This document shows, piece by piece, positions 45,950-57,619 of a DNA stretch of 64,000 nucleotides. A program made the translations under genes and the position numbers. Source of the DNA: Acanthosepion esculentum (taxonomy: Eukaryota; Mollusca; Cephalopoda; Sepiida; Sepiidae). Under the pieces are notes generated by a model, which was given only the letters and a program-made list of their open reading frames with translations, did no database searches and was not told the origin of the DNA. Numbering within the stretch: position 1 is the first letter of the stretch; the number at the start of each line of letters is the position of its first letter. The stretch covers positions 9,664,698 through 9,728,697 of the forward strand of contig OZ038482.1 of assembly GCA_964036315.1 (NCBI GenBank), given 5' to 3'.

Positions 45950-47239
45950 CAGGGGAACCTCGGTTCACGAATTTAATTCGTTCCTGATGCCCGTTCGTAA
46001 CCCAAAATGTTCGTTAACCGAAACTATTTTTCCAATAGGAATCACTGTTAAAATTGATTAATCCGTTCCCGGTGTTATAGACAAGCGTATGGTTGCAAGA
46101 CAGAAATACGACAACAGCAGAAATAGATTTACGTGATTTATTTCAATAGGAACATGTTATTTTGGGACTACTACCTTGTGGTATAGTTCATAAGCCAGCT
46201 GCCGATCCGGGTTGATCTCTCATAGTAGTTCCACTGGTTGGCGTAGCGATCCTCCTGCTGCTGATTGCTGCTGACTGCCCAGACTGACCGTGACAGATCT
46301 CTTCCCCGGCCTCCCGTTGACTGCTTTGTACTTCCCCGTTGACCCTTTTTATGGCTTAACGGGCTCGAAAAACGACGCGAGTATAATTAGGAGGGAAGCA
46401 TTTTTATTGGTCGAAAAATAGAAGCACTTTGAAATATTATTTTATTTTTCGACCGGAACTCGTGCGTCGGGCCTATGCTTAAACGACGATAATGGTCATT
46501 TTGTGACGGGGCCTTGTCCCGTTCACATCCGACTCTCGCTTTTGAGTATGTTAGTTTATTTGCCTGCAAATCAGCCGAGATATGTCTTATTTTATTTCAT
46601 AACACCGGTCCGAAGATGATTGCTTATTTAAACTTTTACAAAAGTAGTTTGTGCACAAGTTTATACACAAAACTAATGAAAATCATTAAATCTAAAAATA
46701 AATAAATAAACCCAATACTAAAGAGATAACAATAGACAAAAACGTCAATTTTACCGTACCTGTATGTAGGAGAGTTGATGACATAAGTAGAAGGGGAAGA
46801 AAAGAGATGTTATTGTTTAGAAAGTGGGAGGAAAGACATGATCGTCTCTTTATTTATAAGAATCGTTGATTTTGCCATAGTAAACTGAGTAGGAAGAGAC
46901 AATCATCAGCAATTGTTTTTCTCTCAACTTTTCTTTTTCCTTTACTAGTATCACTGCTAGCTTTCTTTGGATCCATGACTGTGGACTAATAAAGAGAAAA
47001 AATGTAACAGTACAATAAAATTGGAAAAGAAAAGCACAGTAAAACACACGAATGTATACAACATGGCGGCGGTCGATTCAGAAATGATTCCGTTCGGGTT
47101 AACTCGATTCAGCTCGGTTCGGCAAAGTTGTTCGAGAACCGAAATTTTGTTCCATAACCGAAGCATTTTCATCTTGAATTTCCTGTTCGAAAATCGATTT
47201 GTTCGACATGTGAGACGTTCGAGAACCGAGGTTTCTCTG
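45950..47239. mobile_element. Non-autonomous pogo/Tigger-like element, 1290 bp
   Basis: Ends CAGGGGAACCTCGGTTCACG and, on the other strand, CAGAGAAACCTCGGTTCTCG; TA on both sides (45948-45949 and 47240-47241). CAG + AACCTCGGTT termini and a TA target are typical of the pogo/Tigger group. Subterminal GTTCGAGAACCGA and related motifs recur at 47125, 47150 and 47215. No transposase frame, so it depends on a source in trans. Confidence 0.9.
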
Positions 47240-47346
47240 TACTTACATTTAGTATATTTTACTAGCAAATAAAAACAATGTGTTTAGACTATAAAACATT
47301 TATGCGGGAAAAAAGACGGCCCTCTGCTCCTTTCTACTATCTAAAG

Positions 47347-47641
47347 CAAGGGTAACCAAACTTACTTAGTGTAAGAAGAGCTACATACGATAGAGTTCAG
47401 TTGTTTGAGAGCCGCAAGACTTGAATAAAATTTACACATATGTTTTTGTTGCATACACATTTTTTAAACTGTTAATTTGTATCGGTTTGAGTAATCACAA
47501 AATACATATACATATACCAAATGTTTTCAAAATTTTGGCTGATGATTGTTTTAAGGAGCTCAGTCAACATATTTCCACGAGCCATATATTAAAGGTCAAA
47601 GAGCCGCATGTGGCTCGCGAGCTGCGTTTTGGTCACCCTTG
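47347..47641. mobile_element. Non-autonomous hAT-like element, 295 bp
   Basis: Ends CAAGGGTAACCAAAC and GTTTTGGTCACCCTTG (inverted). Flanking 8-mers ATCTAAAG (47339-47346) and ATTTAGAG (47642-47649) match at six of eight positions, as expected of an old 8-bp hAT duplication. GAGAGCCGC and GAGCCGCATGTGGCTCGCGA are familiar hAT subterminal words. Confidence 0.82.
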
Positions 47642-47649
47642 ATTTAGAG

Positions 47650-48713
47650 GGAAGATATTTCCATCCACTGATGGGACTTTTTTTACTTAGAAGCTTGAGT
47701 ATGGCGACTCCATATCAGGTACATAGTAATAATTGGAATGTACTGAAAAAATAAACTTGAGAAGAGGTCTCCTTTTTAAGATTATTTTCGATCTATCAGA
47801 ACGATGAAATATAGAACCTGAGAGAATTTTGAAAATTAGTCAGTTGAGCCGGCTGGCACAATATAAGGGTAGGCGTCAACTGTTTTAATCATTATTCATC
47901 CCAGTTCGGTTCGTCAGGAGAAATGAAGTCAGCAGATCAAGAAACCTTAGCAGTGAATTAAAAAGAACATCAGAATCTGACATACCCCGTGATCCTCTAA
48001 GAACACCGGAATAACGCACAAAAACGTAAAAACGGATAAAATTGAAATTATTAATCGGAAATAACGAGAAAATTGGGCTAAGTCTCCTTTAGTAATACGA
48101 TGTCAACTCACTTAGTTTAGTTATAATTCTTAAAGGCCGCACCAACTTCTGAAAGTTTTCCACAAACGATAATCATTTTGCAACTCCTTCCATTCAACAA
48201 ACAGACACTCTCGCTGTAATGATGCTGTGTGAACTTCGCAGATATCTTACGCTCTCTTCCATGGACTTTTATAACTTCAGTTGCTACAGTAAGTCCTCAC
48301 TTAAGAACATTTTTCTCAACCTAACTTAATTTTCCTTTAGTCATTCAAAAGAATAGTTTGAGCAACTTTTCTCCAATTATATTTCTTTTAATATAAATCA
48401 TTGCAAATAAACATTTTCTTTCTGTTTCAATGAGTAAGAGTCCGTTTTATTGTGCACTTAAAGAGGTGCTAATTGTATATAACTTTCTCCGTTGGTTTGA
48501 GTCAAGCCAAACGGCAAGGTTAGTGGATATGGAAGTTAAACGGTAACCATATTCTATACTTTAAACTTACATACTCAGTGTGTAGAAACTCTTTTTCTTG
48601 GTCTGATTTTGAAGATTTACTCATGGGTTAGACGATGCGTTGACTTAGTGATACGATTTGTATGAAAACGGTTCATCAATAGCTGTCTTACCTAATAAAT
48701 CTGACAACGGTAT
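47650..48713. other. No gene seen
   Basis: Unique-looking; nothing supported. Confidence 0.5.
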
Positions 48714-48798
48714 TATATAGGGTGTTCCAATAACTTGGACCGATTTTAAACTTAATTCACATTTAAAATCGGACCAAGTTATTGGTACACCCTATATA
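48714..48798. mobile_element. Mini foldback, mariner-like ends
   Basis: AGGGTGTTCCAATAACTTGG and its near-complement, with arms of about 36 bp, an 11-bp loop and TATA on both sides. AGGGTGTNCCAATAA is a common mariner-type terminus; the interior is deleted. Confidence 0.85.
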
Positions 48799-49349
48799 TC
48801 ACTCAGCTTTTTACGACTGTTACTGAATAAGCTTAGCGTTTTTTTTTAAACAAATTTGGTTTGCAATCACGGAAACATGTTGAAGGGACAGAATTCGATA
48901 TAATTTCTGCTTTATTGTAAACTAAAAACAAAATGTATATTTTTAAATAGATTAATGCTTTTCTTCGTGACCGAAAAAGAAGAACCAGTTTTCGATTGTT
49001 ATTCTTTAATAAAGTCATCTTCCATTTTAGCTTCACACGACTTAAATAGACATGAATCTATGAACTGAACTCCTTCTAGGGGCAAAATCAGAATGGAAAT
49101 CAATGAATCATTGTGATTGGAATAATTGACTTCGATTTAGTTGTTTTCTAGGATGCACCCATTATAAATAGTTAAGAAAGGCAAAATTTAAAATTCACCG
49201 TGATCACATTTGTAACGATTTTAATGTAATGGAGTATATTATTTATATACAGATGCAACATGGAGTTATATTGATCCATGGAAAATCAAAATTAAGATGG
49301 GAGGCGATACATTACTAACAAAGTCAAATTTTCTTGCTATTGTGTAAGT
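48799..49349. other. No gene seen
   Basis: Nothing supported. Confidence 0.5.
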
Positions 49350-49361
49350 TAACTAATAATT

Positions 49362-50212
49362 ATCTATATTTCTGAGATGAGGTATTATAACTATTTATAC
49401 TATTTACATTGTTCTGACTGTTGTCCTCATCTTTATTGTCATATTCACGACGTTTCGCCCGTTGTACGCCCCGGCCATCTTCAGGATCTGTCTATATTTC
49501 TGAAATGAGTTATTGTAACTATTTATACTATTTACATTGTTCGGACTGTTGTCCTTATTTATATTGTCATATTCACAACGTTTCGGCCGTTGTACACCCC
49601 GGCCTTCTTCAGTACGTGTCTATATTTCTGGAATGAGTTATTGTAACTCTTTATACTATTTACATTGTTCTGAATGTTCTCCTAATCTTTATTGTCATAT
49701 TCACGACGTTTCGGCAGTTGTACGTCCCGGCCTTCTTCAAGATCTGCCTATATTTCTAAGATGAGGTATTGTAACTATTTATACTATTTATATTGTTCTG
49801 ACTGTTGTCCACATCTTTATTGTCATATTCACGACGTTTCGGCAGTTGTACGCCCGGCCTTCTTCAGGTTATATATGTTAGAATTTCAAATCGAACCCTT
49901 TATTTCGTCTACAGGGGTAGATTTTCTAGTTCCTTGGGCCATGCCGTTTCTGGATATTCCAGTTTCAGTTAATTACCTCTTGTAACTCAACTCTCCAAGT
50001 TTTTGTCCATCTTTGCTCTGGCCAGGAATTGAACTCACAACCCTTTGTGTCAAATCACTGGATTACTTCAACCAATGCTTTTATCCTCTGGGCCATGTGT
50101 CCCCAGTAGACAAAATAAAGAGTTCAATTCGAAATTCCAATGTATATCACCTGAAGAAGGCCTGAGCGTACACCGATCAGGACAATAGTTCGATCAATGC
50201 AAATAGTATAAA
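49362..50212 (-). mobile_element. SINE family S1 with ~123-bp tail array and inverted 5' piece
   Basis: Flanked by a perfect 12-bp duplication TAACTAATAATT (49350-49361 and 50213-50224). Minus copy: head with box A-like ATGGCCCAGAGGATAAAAGC and box B-like GAGTTCAATTCC (50000-50100), body, then a tail repeated four to five times every ~123 bp (49362-49868). Each tail unit carries CTGAAGA, GGCCG-type arms and GAAACGTCG/GTTG. A 110-bp plus-strand piece of the same family (50101-50212) lies at the head end with its tail outward. Confidence 0.86.
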
Positions 50213-50224
50213 TAACTAATAATT

Positions 50225-51098
50225 GTTGCGTATGTTTTTTTGAGGGGGTATCTGTATGATCGTTGGGTAATTATGTTGCATGATATGTCACACTCTTGTG
50301 GGGGAGAGCTCAAACAGCCTACATCTTTATACCGTGATATGCAACGTTTCGTATGTAGGACTGCTTGACACTTACAAGAGATTTCCCGAAAACATCATGA
50401 TCACAGTTTATGTTTAATGCTGAAGGATGTCAAAGCAGCATTGAATTTGAACGGCACTAGATATTATTTTCATGAAACATGGAGGTGCATATTCTTTTGT
50501 GGTGTAGGAGCTGAAGAAAATGCCCCAAGATTTTTATATAAAAATGTTCACTAAATTTATTTTTCCTATTTACTCATAAGTTTTCAATTCATTTGGAAAT
50601 ATACAATGTTAGAAGTTTTGTATTGCCTGAATTATTTCTTCTAAGTCAGTCATCATCAGGACATTACGTAGGAAATCTTAAAATTATTTCGTTACTTAAA
50701 TATTATTGTTGTTGGTAGACTTTTTCCCCTAAAAAGGAGAAATTTTATATTTGTATGTAACTTCTGCAGGATTACTTCAAAATCTTCTGCCAGTAGACTT
50801 CTAACGCCCGTTATATGTGGTTGTGTGAAGCAAAATAAAAAGAAAGGAGAGAAAACCTCTCCATCTTTATTCACTTTTCAACCAGAGGATGATGTAGGTA
50901 CAAGATGTGTCTCATTTCCTCTTAGGAGGGCTTGTTAGACCCGGGTTAGTTTCGTGTCGCATACAACACAATACTATCACTACACTACCTCCTGTTAAAA
51001 AAGAATCTCATGCAATCGCCATTGCAAATTATCATATATATCTATCTTCAACACAAGAAAATATCGCATTTCGACAAATGAAACAATACCGCTAGAAA
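50225..51098. other. No gene seen
   Basis: Nothing supported; 50692-50874 minus has no domain. Confidence 0.5.
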
Positions 51099-51128
51099 CT
51101 GATGATTCCCATAACGAGCTGGAAACGT
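51099..51128 (+). ncRNA. Hammerhead-like string
   Basis: CTGATGA (51099-51105) and, 16 bases on, GAAACGTAA. Boxes and GUA fit a minimal hammerhead, but only a 3-bp CCA/TGG stem II is seen. Weak. Confidence 0.2.
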
Positions 51129-51448
51129 AAGGCCATTACACCTTTTCCAAAATTATTTCAATATTTCTTTTTCAGTAAATAATGATAAATAAAATTGACC
51201 ACAGAGTTCCAAAAATTACGGACTTTGCCTAGAATACTATCTGAAGAGGGAATTATCGACATCGAATTAACTTACAAAATATTATTCGACATTGGGTCTG
51301 TCTTATGGCTGAGATAGTTATTTCCTAATGCATTTCCTAATAACGCTAGCGTTCGCCGTTTGCGTACAGGCAAACGCCAGAATACCGAATGTTGATCTTC
51401 AAATGAACCCCACTCATTTGAAAAGTTTGGCGCAGCATAATCTTCAAA

Positions 51449-51484
51449 ATCTGTCTATATTTCTGAGATAAGTTATTGTAACTA
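51449..51484 (-). mobile_element. SINE S1 tail scrap
   Basis: AATCTGTCTATATTTCTGAG matches the outer end of the S1 tail. Confidence 0.55.
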
Positions 51485-51494
51485 CACTACACTA

Positions 51495-52112
51495 CAGTTA
51501 GTATTAATTTTCTTCACTTGTGATTTATACTTACTATGGTAATTAAAAAAAAAAACTTATTTCAAGATAGAAAGTCAGTTTATATCTTTTTCTTTTATGC
51601 AGCTGATTGCCACGCCACCTAGTGAACCCTGATAGACAAGCTGTAGTAGTTTTCCCGATCATGCCCTTACGACCATAATTGGTTACGGAACTGATGTGAC
51701 CTGAATGACGATGAGTCTTGGATCTGGCTCAAAGCGCCACTGTTTGGGCACAGGTAAAAGGCCAGTATTTTCAAAGTAGGCAAATCCTGCCCACGCAAAA
51801 TATTTATTTGCTCATTTCCCCACCCATTTAACCTTGTGTCACACTATACTTCATAGATATTGTAACTTATTTAACAACTGAAATATTTATATTTACTTGT
51901 CTTGCTGAAATGTTTTGATTTAAAAAGATTTTTCTTGAGAAAAAATAGGTCAAATAATTTGTAAAAGTTAAAGGAAGCCGATAAAAATCTTTCATTATGT
52001 GATATACAGAGTTTTGTATTTTCTCATAAAATTGTTCAAAAGTTAGTGTTAATTTTCTTCACTTGTGATTTATACTTACTATGATAATTAAAAAAACAAA
52101 CTTATTTCTGAG
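51495..52112. repeat. Pair of ~72-bp direct repeats 547 bp apart
   Basis: GTTAGTRTTAATTTTCTTCA then CTTGTGATTTATACTTACTA and an A-rich end occurs at 51495-51565 and 52042-52112 with two or three differences. It encloses about 475 bp without coding capacity. Confidence 0.75.
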
Positions 52113-52200
52113 ATTTGTGTTCAGGAAAAAAACATCACATTTTTTTAGACGTTGTCATTTACACCAAATGTTTTTAAATGTTTTATTTTACTGTTTAGAT

Positions 52201-52285
52201 CAGTGATTCTCAAACATTTTTACCTGTGGACCACTTTTACTCTTGATATCTTTTGGTGGACCCCAATAGCCATTCAATGAAATAA
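52201..52285 (+). mobile_element. hAT-like 5' end, truncated
   Basis: CAGTGATTCTCAAACATTTT then CCTGTGGACCAC, typical of one end of CAGTGGTTCTCAAAC-type hAT elements. No second end found. Confidence 0.6.
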
Positions 52286-52339
52286 AAGCTCATTTTATTT
52301 TTTACTAATAGATAAGTTTAGGAATTGTATTATAGAAAT

Positions 52340-52505
52340 AAGATTACCTCTGTGTCTTTTCTATAAATGCTTTCAAGGTAATTGTTCAGATGAGCTATGG
52401 TACCTAGACTTTTTGAATTTAAGCGCATTATTAGACCGGCGTCGAAAAGCTCATCAATTTAAAGTTGAGATGGCTAGATGTAGCCGTAGGTTCTATGCTT
52501 TTATT
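52340..52505 (+). mobile_element. LINE polymerase C-terminus scrap
   Basis: Broken frames give SLCLFYKCFQGNCSDELWYL-like and FKVEMARCSRRFYAF-like peptides, the same blocks as in family B at 26230 and family A at 33000. Confidence 0.6.
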
Positions 52506-52899
52506 GGTGCGTGTTATTTAATACTTATTAAATTTCCCAGGCAGGAATATTTGTCGAGAGGTCAGGTGTGATCTCGAATTGGACAGGTCAGAGCATATGT
52601 TTCTGATTTGGTTTCTGACGGATATGTCAGCGAATATGTTTTGGTTTTGGAGCAATGGCTCTGAATGAAATGGGGTAAAATAAAAACCTAGGATTTGGTC
52701 TTTTAACTCCGATTTAAACAATGGAAAATTGAGTTATTTTGGTGTGTGAACAGTTTGATAAGTGGGTGGAGAATTATGTATAAATTCAGCTCGATTTTGA
52801 GGCTACACGAGAGATGGTCCGGGACGACAGAGACAGACAGACGAGTTGTTAGATGCACACGCAGCATCACACCCGCACGAGGAAGAGGACCAATATTCA

Positions 52900-53220
52900 C
52901 TTGAAAGACACCTTAGTATAACATCCAAGTCCTTAAAAATGAAAGGTTAAGATTAGAATTCTGTAATAAATTAGAGTTCAAATTGACGTCCCTAAATCTT
53001 GATCAAAACAACACTGAAGAATCAAATAATGAAGTCATATCTTCGTATGTGTATGTGAGACAGTTCGAAGAATATCTAGACGGAAAAAGATACTCCCGTG
53101 GGACGACAATCCTGAAGTAAAAAGATTGATAAAAGAAGAAACAAACAGAGGAAGAAGACAATTAGTACTGAGAATACTAAACAATTTGCAAAGAAAATTA
53201 AAAATATATAATGATTTGAG
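52900..53220 (+). pseudogene. Possible LINE endonuclease-to-polymerase linker
   Basis: Plus frames LKNERLRLEFCNKLEFKLTS, YVYVRQFEEY, then (shifted) DDNPEVKRLIKEETNRGRRQ resemble the charged linker of RTE-like LINE proteins. No motif is diagnostic. It precedes a family C end at 53560. Confidence 0.4.
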
Positions 53221-53559
53221 AAATTAATATATTTGGAAATGAAATTACTGAAGCATAGACAATGTGTTGAAATGTGGAGAAAAGAGAAAAATCGCAATAA
53301 CATCAAACAATCGAAATCAGTGCAGAAGAAATGTTCTGGTCTCAAAAACACTTTGTTACATTTCAACCGTGACAACACTGTCCGCAGAAATAGAAAATAC
53401 AGCAATATACATTGAAAGTCCGTCTTCAGAGATTAACAATAATGGACCTACTGATGACTTTTGAAAATACCTTATCTTCTCCCCGAATTCAATAACAAGT
53501 TTCTCAATTTCGTGAAGGAAGTCTGGAATTAGCACCCCATCCCCAAAATAGTGGAGTTT
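53221..53559. other. No gene seen
   Basis: Short frames on both strands overlap and show no domain; may be decayed LINE sequence. Confidence 0.4.
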
Positions 53560-53877
53560 ATCCCATTCTGTCACGCTACTTCAGGAGATTCAATACTAGC
53601 AACAACTAAAATGGATAGCACATGTAACTCGAAAATTGTTGACATGGTCAAGACGATGACATTCCCCAAACAAAAGTTTAGGAAAGAAGTCCCCAACAAT
53701 ACTGGAAAGAACAATAATACTTATTGCACTTGAGAAACCGATTTTCATGAAAATTTGTTTTAAGAGAAATGTGTTATGAATTTCAACCGAAAGCAGCACT
53801 TGCTGCGCGGACAATAAATGCTAAATGTTTCCATATAAGGAAACAGCTAATATTACCATTGCCATTACAATTCTTAC
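53560..53877 (+). mobile_element. LINE family C 3' end
   Basis: AACTAAAATGGATAGCACAT, GAAACCGATTTTCATGAAAA, TTTCAACCGAAAGCAGCACT, then the palindromic TTTCCATATAAGGAAAC and ATTACCATTGCCATTACAAT. The satellite starts right after. Confidence 0.75.
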
Positions 53878-56745
53878 TATCCTACCCACAATCCTACCAT
53901 CTATTTACATATATCCTACCCACTACCCTAGCATCTATTTAGATATATCCTACCCACTACCCTACCATCTATTGACATATATCCTACCCACTACCCTACC
54001 ATCTATTGACATATATCCTACCCACTACCCTACCATCTATTGACATATATCCTACCCACTACCCTACCATCTATTGACATATATCCTACCCACTACCCTA
54101 CCATCTATTGACATATATCCTATCCACAACGCTACCATCTATTTACATATATGCTACCCGCTACCTTACCATCTATTTAGATATATTCTACCCACTACCC
54201 TACCATCTATTTACATATATCCTACCCACTACCCTAGCATCTATTTAGATATATTCTACCCACTACCCTACCATCTATTTACATATATCCTACCCACTAC
54301 CCTACCATCTATTGACATATATCCTACCCACTACCCTACCATCTATTTACATATATCCTACCCACTATCCTACCATCTATTGACATATATCCTACCCACT
54401 ACCCTACCATCTATTGACATATATCCTACCCACTACCCTACCATCTATTTACATATATCCTACCCACTACCCTACCATCTATTTACATATATCCTATCCA
54501 CTACCCTACCATCTATTTACATATATCCTACCCACTACCCTAGCATCTATTTAGATATATTCTACCCACTACCCTACCATCTATTTACATATATCCTACC
54601 CACTACCCTACCATCTATTGACATATATCCTACCCACTACCCTACCATCTATTGACATATATCCTACCCACTACCCTACCATCTATTTACATATATCCTA
54701 CCCACTATCCTACCATCTATTGACATATATCCTACCCACTACCCTACCATCTATTTACATATATCCTACCCACTACCCTACCATCTATTGACATATATCC
54801 TACCCACTACCCTACCATCTATTTACATATATCCTACCCACTATCCTACCATCTATTGACATATATCCTACCCACTACCCTACCATCTATTTACATATAT
54901 CCTACCCACTACCCTACCATCTATTTACATATATCCTATCCACTACCCTACCATCTATTTACATATATCCTACCCACTATCCTACCATCTATTGACATAT
55001 ATCCTACCCACTACCCTACCATCTATTTACATATATCCTATCCACTACCCTACCATCTATTTACATATATCCTACCCACTACCCTACCATCTATTGACAT
55101 ATATCCTACCCACTACCCTACCATCTATTTACATATATCCTACCCACTATCCTACCATCTATTGACATATATCCTACCCACTACCCTACCATCTATTTAC
55201 ATATATCCTACCCACTACCCTACCATCTATTTACATATATCCTATCCACTACCCTACCATCTATTTACATATATCCTACCCACTATCCTACCATCTATTG
55301 ACATATATCCTACCCACTATCCTACCATCTATTTACATATATCCTATCCACTACCCTACCATCTATTTACATATATCCTATCCACTACCCTACCATCTAT
55401 TTACATATATCCTATCCACTACCCTACCATCTATTTACATATATCCTACCCACTATCCTACCATCTATTGACATATATCCTACCCACTATCCTACCATCT
55501 ATTTACATATATCCTATCCACTACCCTACCATCTATTTACATATATCCTATCCACTACCCTACCATCTATTTACATATATCCTACCCACTATCCTACCAT
55601 CTATTGACATATATCCTACCCACTACCCTACCATCTATTGACATATATCCTACCCACTACCCTACCATCTATTTACATATATCCTATCCACTACCCTACC
55701 ATCTATTTACATATATCCTATCCACTACCCTACCATCTATTTACATATATCCTACCCACTACCCTACCATCTATTGACATATATCCTACCCACTACCCTA
55801 CCATCTATTTACATATATCCTATCCACTACCCTACCATCTATTTACATATATCCTACCCACTACCCTACCATCTATTGACATATATCCTACCCACTATCC
55901 TACCATCTATTGACATATATCCTACCCACTACCCTACCATCTATTTACATATATCCTATCCACTACCCTACCATCTATTTACATATATCCTACCCACTAT
56001 CCTACCATCTATTTACATATATCCTACCCACTATCCTACCATCTATTGACATATATCCTACCCGCTACCCTACCATCTATTTACATATATCCTACCCACT
56101 ACCCTACCATCTATTGACATATATCCTACCCACTATCCTACCATCTATTGACATATATCCTACCCACTACCCTACCATCTATTGACATATATCCTACCCA
56201 CTACCCTACCATCTATTTACATATATCCTATCCACTACCCTACCATCTATTTACATATATCCTATCCACTACCCTACCATCTATTTACATATATCCTACC
56301 CACTACCCTACCATCTATTGACATATATCCTACCCACTACCCTACCATCTATTTACATATATCCTATCCACTACCCTACCATCTATTTACATATATCCTA
56401 CCCACTACCCTACCATCTATTGACATATATCCTACCCACTATCCTACCATCTATTGACATATATCCTACCCACTACCCTACCATCTATTTACATATATCC
56501 TATCCACTACCCTACCATCTATTTACATATATCCTACCCACTATCCTACCATCTATTTACATATATCCTACCCACTATCCTACCATCTATTGACATATAT
56601 CCTACCCGCTACCCTACCATCTATTTACATATATCCTATCCACTACCCTACCATCTATTTAAATATATCCTACTCACTACCCAACCATCTATTTACATAT
56701 ATCCTACCCACTACCCTACCATCTATTTAGATATATCCTACCCAT
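53878..56745. repeat. 34-bp satellite array, about 84 units
   Basis: Unit CTACCATCTATTTACATATA followed by TCCTACCCACTACC. Common variants: TTGACAT for TTTACAT, CCTATCCAC for CCTACCCAC, CACTATCC for CACTACCC, TTTAGAT early and late. Because 34 is not a multiple of three, reading frames cycle every 102 bp, and the long frames (up to 261 codons at 54856-55641) are artefacts. Variant patterns repeat exactly at 544 bp (16 units) in the distal third. Confidence 0.97.
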
Positions 56746-56759
56746 GTATATGCACAAAA

Positions 56760-56989
56760 CCTGAATAATATCTACCTTGTGATCAATTGTGAAAGCAGAA
56801 TAAGATATATCGTATTTTATGATACTGGGATGGTTGGGATCAAAGTGTAGTACCTGTGTTCGGGTGGACTACATTGTCTCTCTCCAATGTGCCTCTGTTT
56901 TAGGATAGAACATAAAAAAATATAAATGAGGGATGCCTGGTATCGGGTAATCGAAGCCTACGAAAGTATCTCTCTCATGGCCCGAAAGA
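56760..56989. other. No gene seen
   Basis: A minus frame (56869-57249) runs through here but only its 57000-57115 part is recognisable. Confidence 0.45.
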
Positions 56990-57117
56990 GAAAGGGTTAT
57001 TGCTTTTTCCAGTATTGATGGGGGTTTCCATTTTAGTTTTTGCTGAAAGTCCTCAATTGATATGGTTTCTATTACTTCGTATAGTTCTTTACTTGTAATT
57101 CTGTAGCGCCAGTCCTC

Positions 57118-57118
<1 letters not shown>
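56990..57118 (-). mobile_element. LINE family C fragment
   Basis: Minus frame EDWRYRITSKELYEVIETIS then FQQKLKWKPPSILEKAI, the family C C-terminus with a short in-frame deletion after LKW. Confidence 0.7.

Positions 57119-57190
<72 letters not shown>
57117..57190. repeat. (TA)n microsatellite
   Basis: About 37 TA dinucleotides between two LINE fragments. Confidence 0.97.
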
Positions 57191-57191
<1 letters not shown>

Positions 57192-57199
57192 CAGTAGCA

Positions 57200-57370
57200 G
57201 AACAGTAATTAAGAAGACAGTAGATAACGCTTACATTTTTGAAGATCAAAGTTGGCTGGAAAGCAAGAAGTTGAAAGAGATTTCAACAAACGAGAACTGC
57301 GAGAAAAAAGCATTTAACTTATCTAGTTATTTCAGCTGTAAATTAAATTAATAAAGTCTATGTGCCAAAG
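57200..57370 (-). mobile_element. LINE family A 3' fragment
   Basis: GAAGACAGTAGATAACG, GAAGATCAAAGTTGGCTGGA and CAAACGAGAACTGCGAGAAA parallel the 37740-37850 part of family A. Confidence 0.55.
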
Positions 57371-57472
57371 AGAGAATCTCTATATAACAAAATATGAATG
57401 GTAAAGTTGCGTCGTTAACAGTTTAATATGTGTATATGAAAGATGTATGACAAAGTGGAAAAGTTTTGGTGT

Positions 57473-57505
57473 GACGCGTTTCATCCCTTAGGACTTTTAA
57501 TCGGT
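57473..57505 (-). ncRNA. Hammerhead-like remnant at a Penelope-like 3' end
   Basis: Minus: CCGATTA, AGTCC/GGGAT arms, then GAAACGCGTC. It lies about 115 bp beyond the GIY-YIG remnant, where Penelope-like elements carry such ribozymes. CUGAUGA has two changes, so it is probably dead. Confidence 0.35.
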
Positions 57506-57619
57506 TCGCAAGAACAAATGACGCTTTTTTAATATGTGTTTTGAATATGTAATATAGCCAATCGTATTTGGATTCTTTTTGTTTCCATTATCTTTGTTAT
57601 TAAATATCCCCCCCCCCCC

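Noticed and set aside
53076..53405. 109-codon hydrophobic minus-strand protein
   Set aside because: The opposite strand carries the more sensible LINE-linker reading; hydrophobicity follows from AT/T-rich codons.
54856..55641. 261-codon open frame as a gene
   Set aside because: Pure translation of the 34-bp satellite; the frame starts at TTG and repeats with the array.
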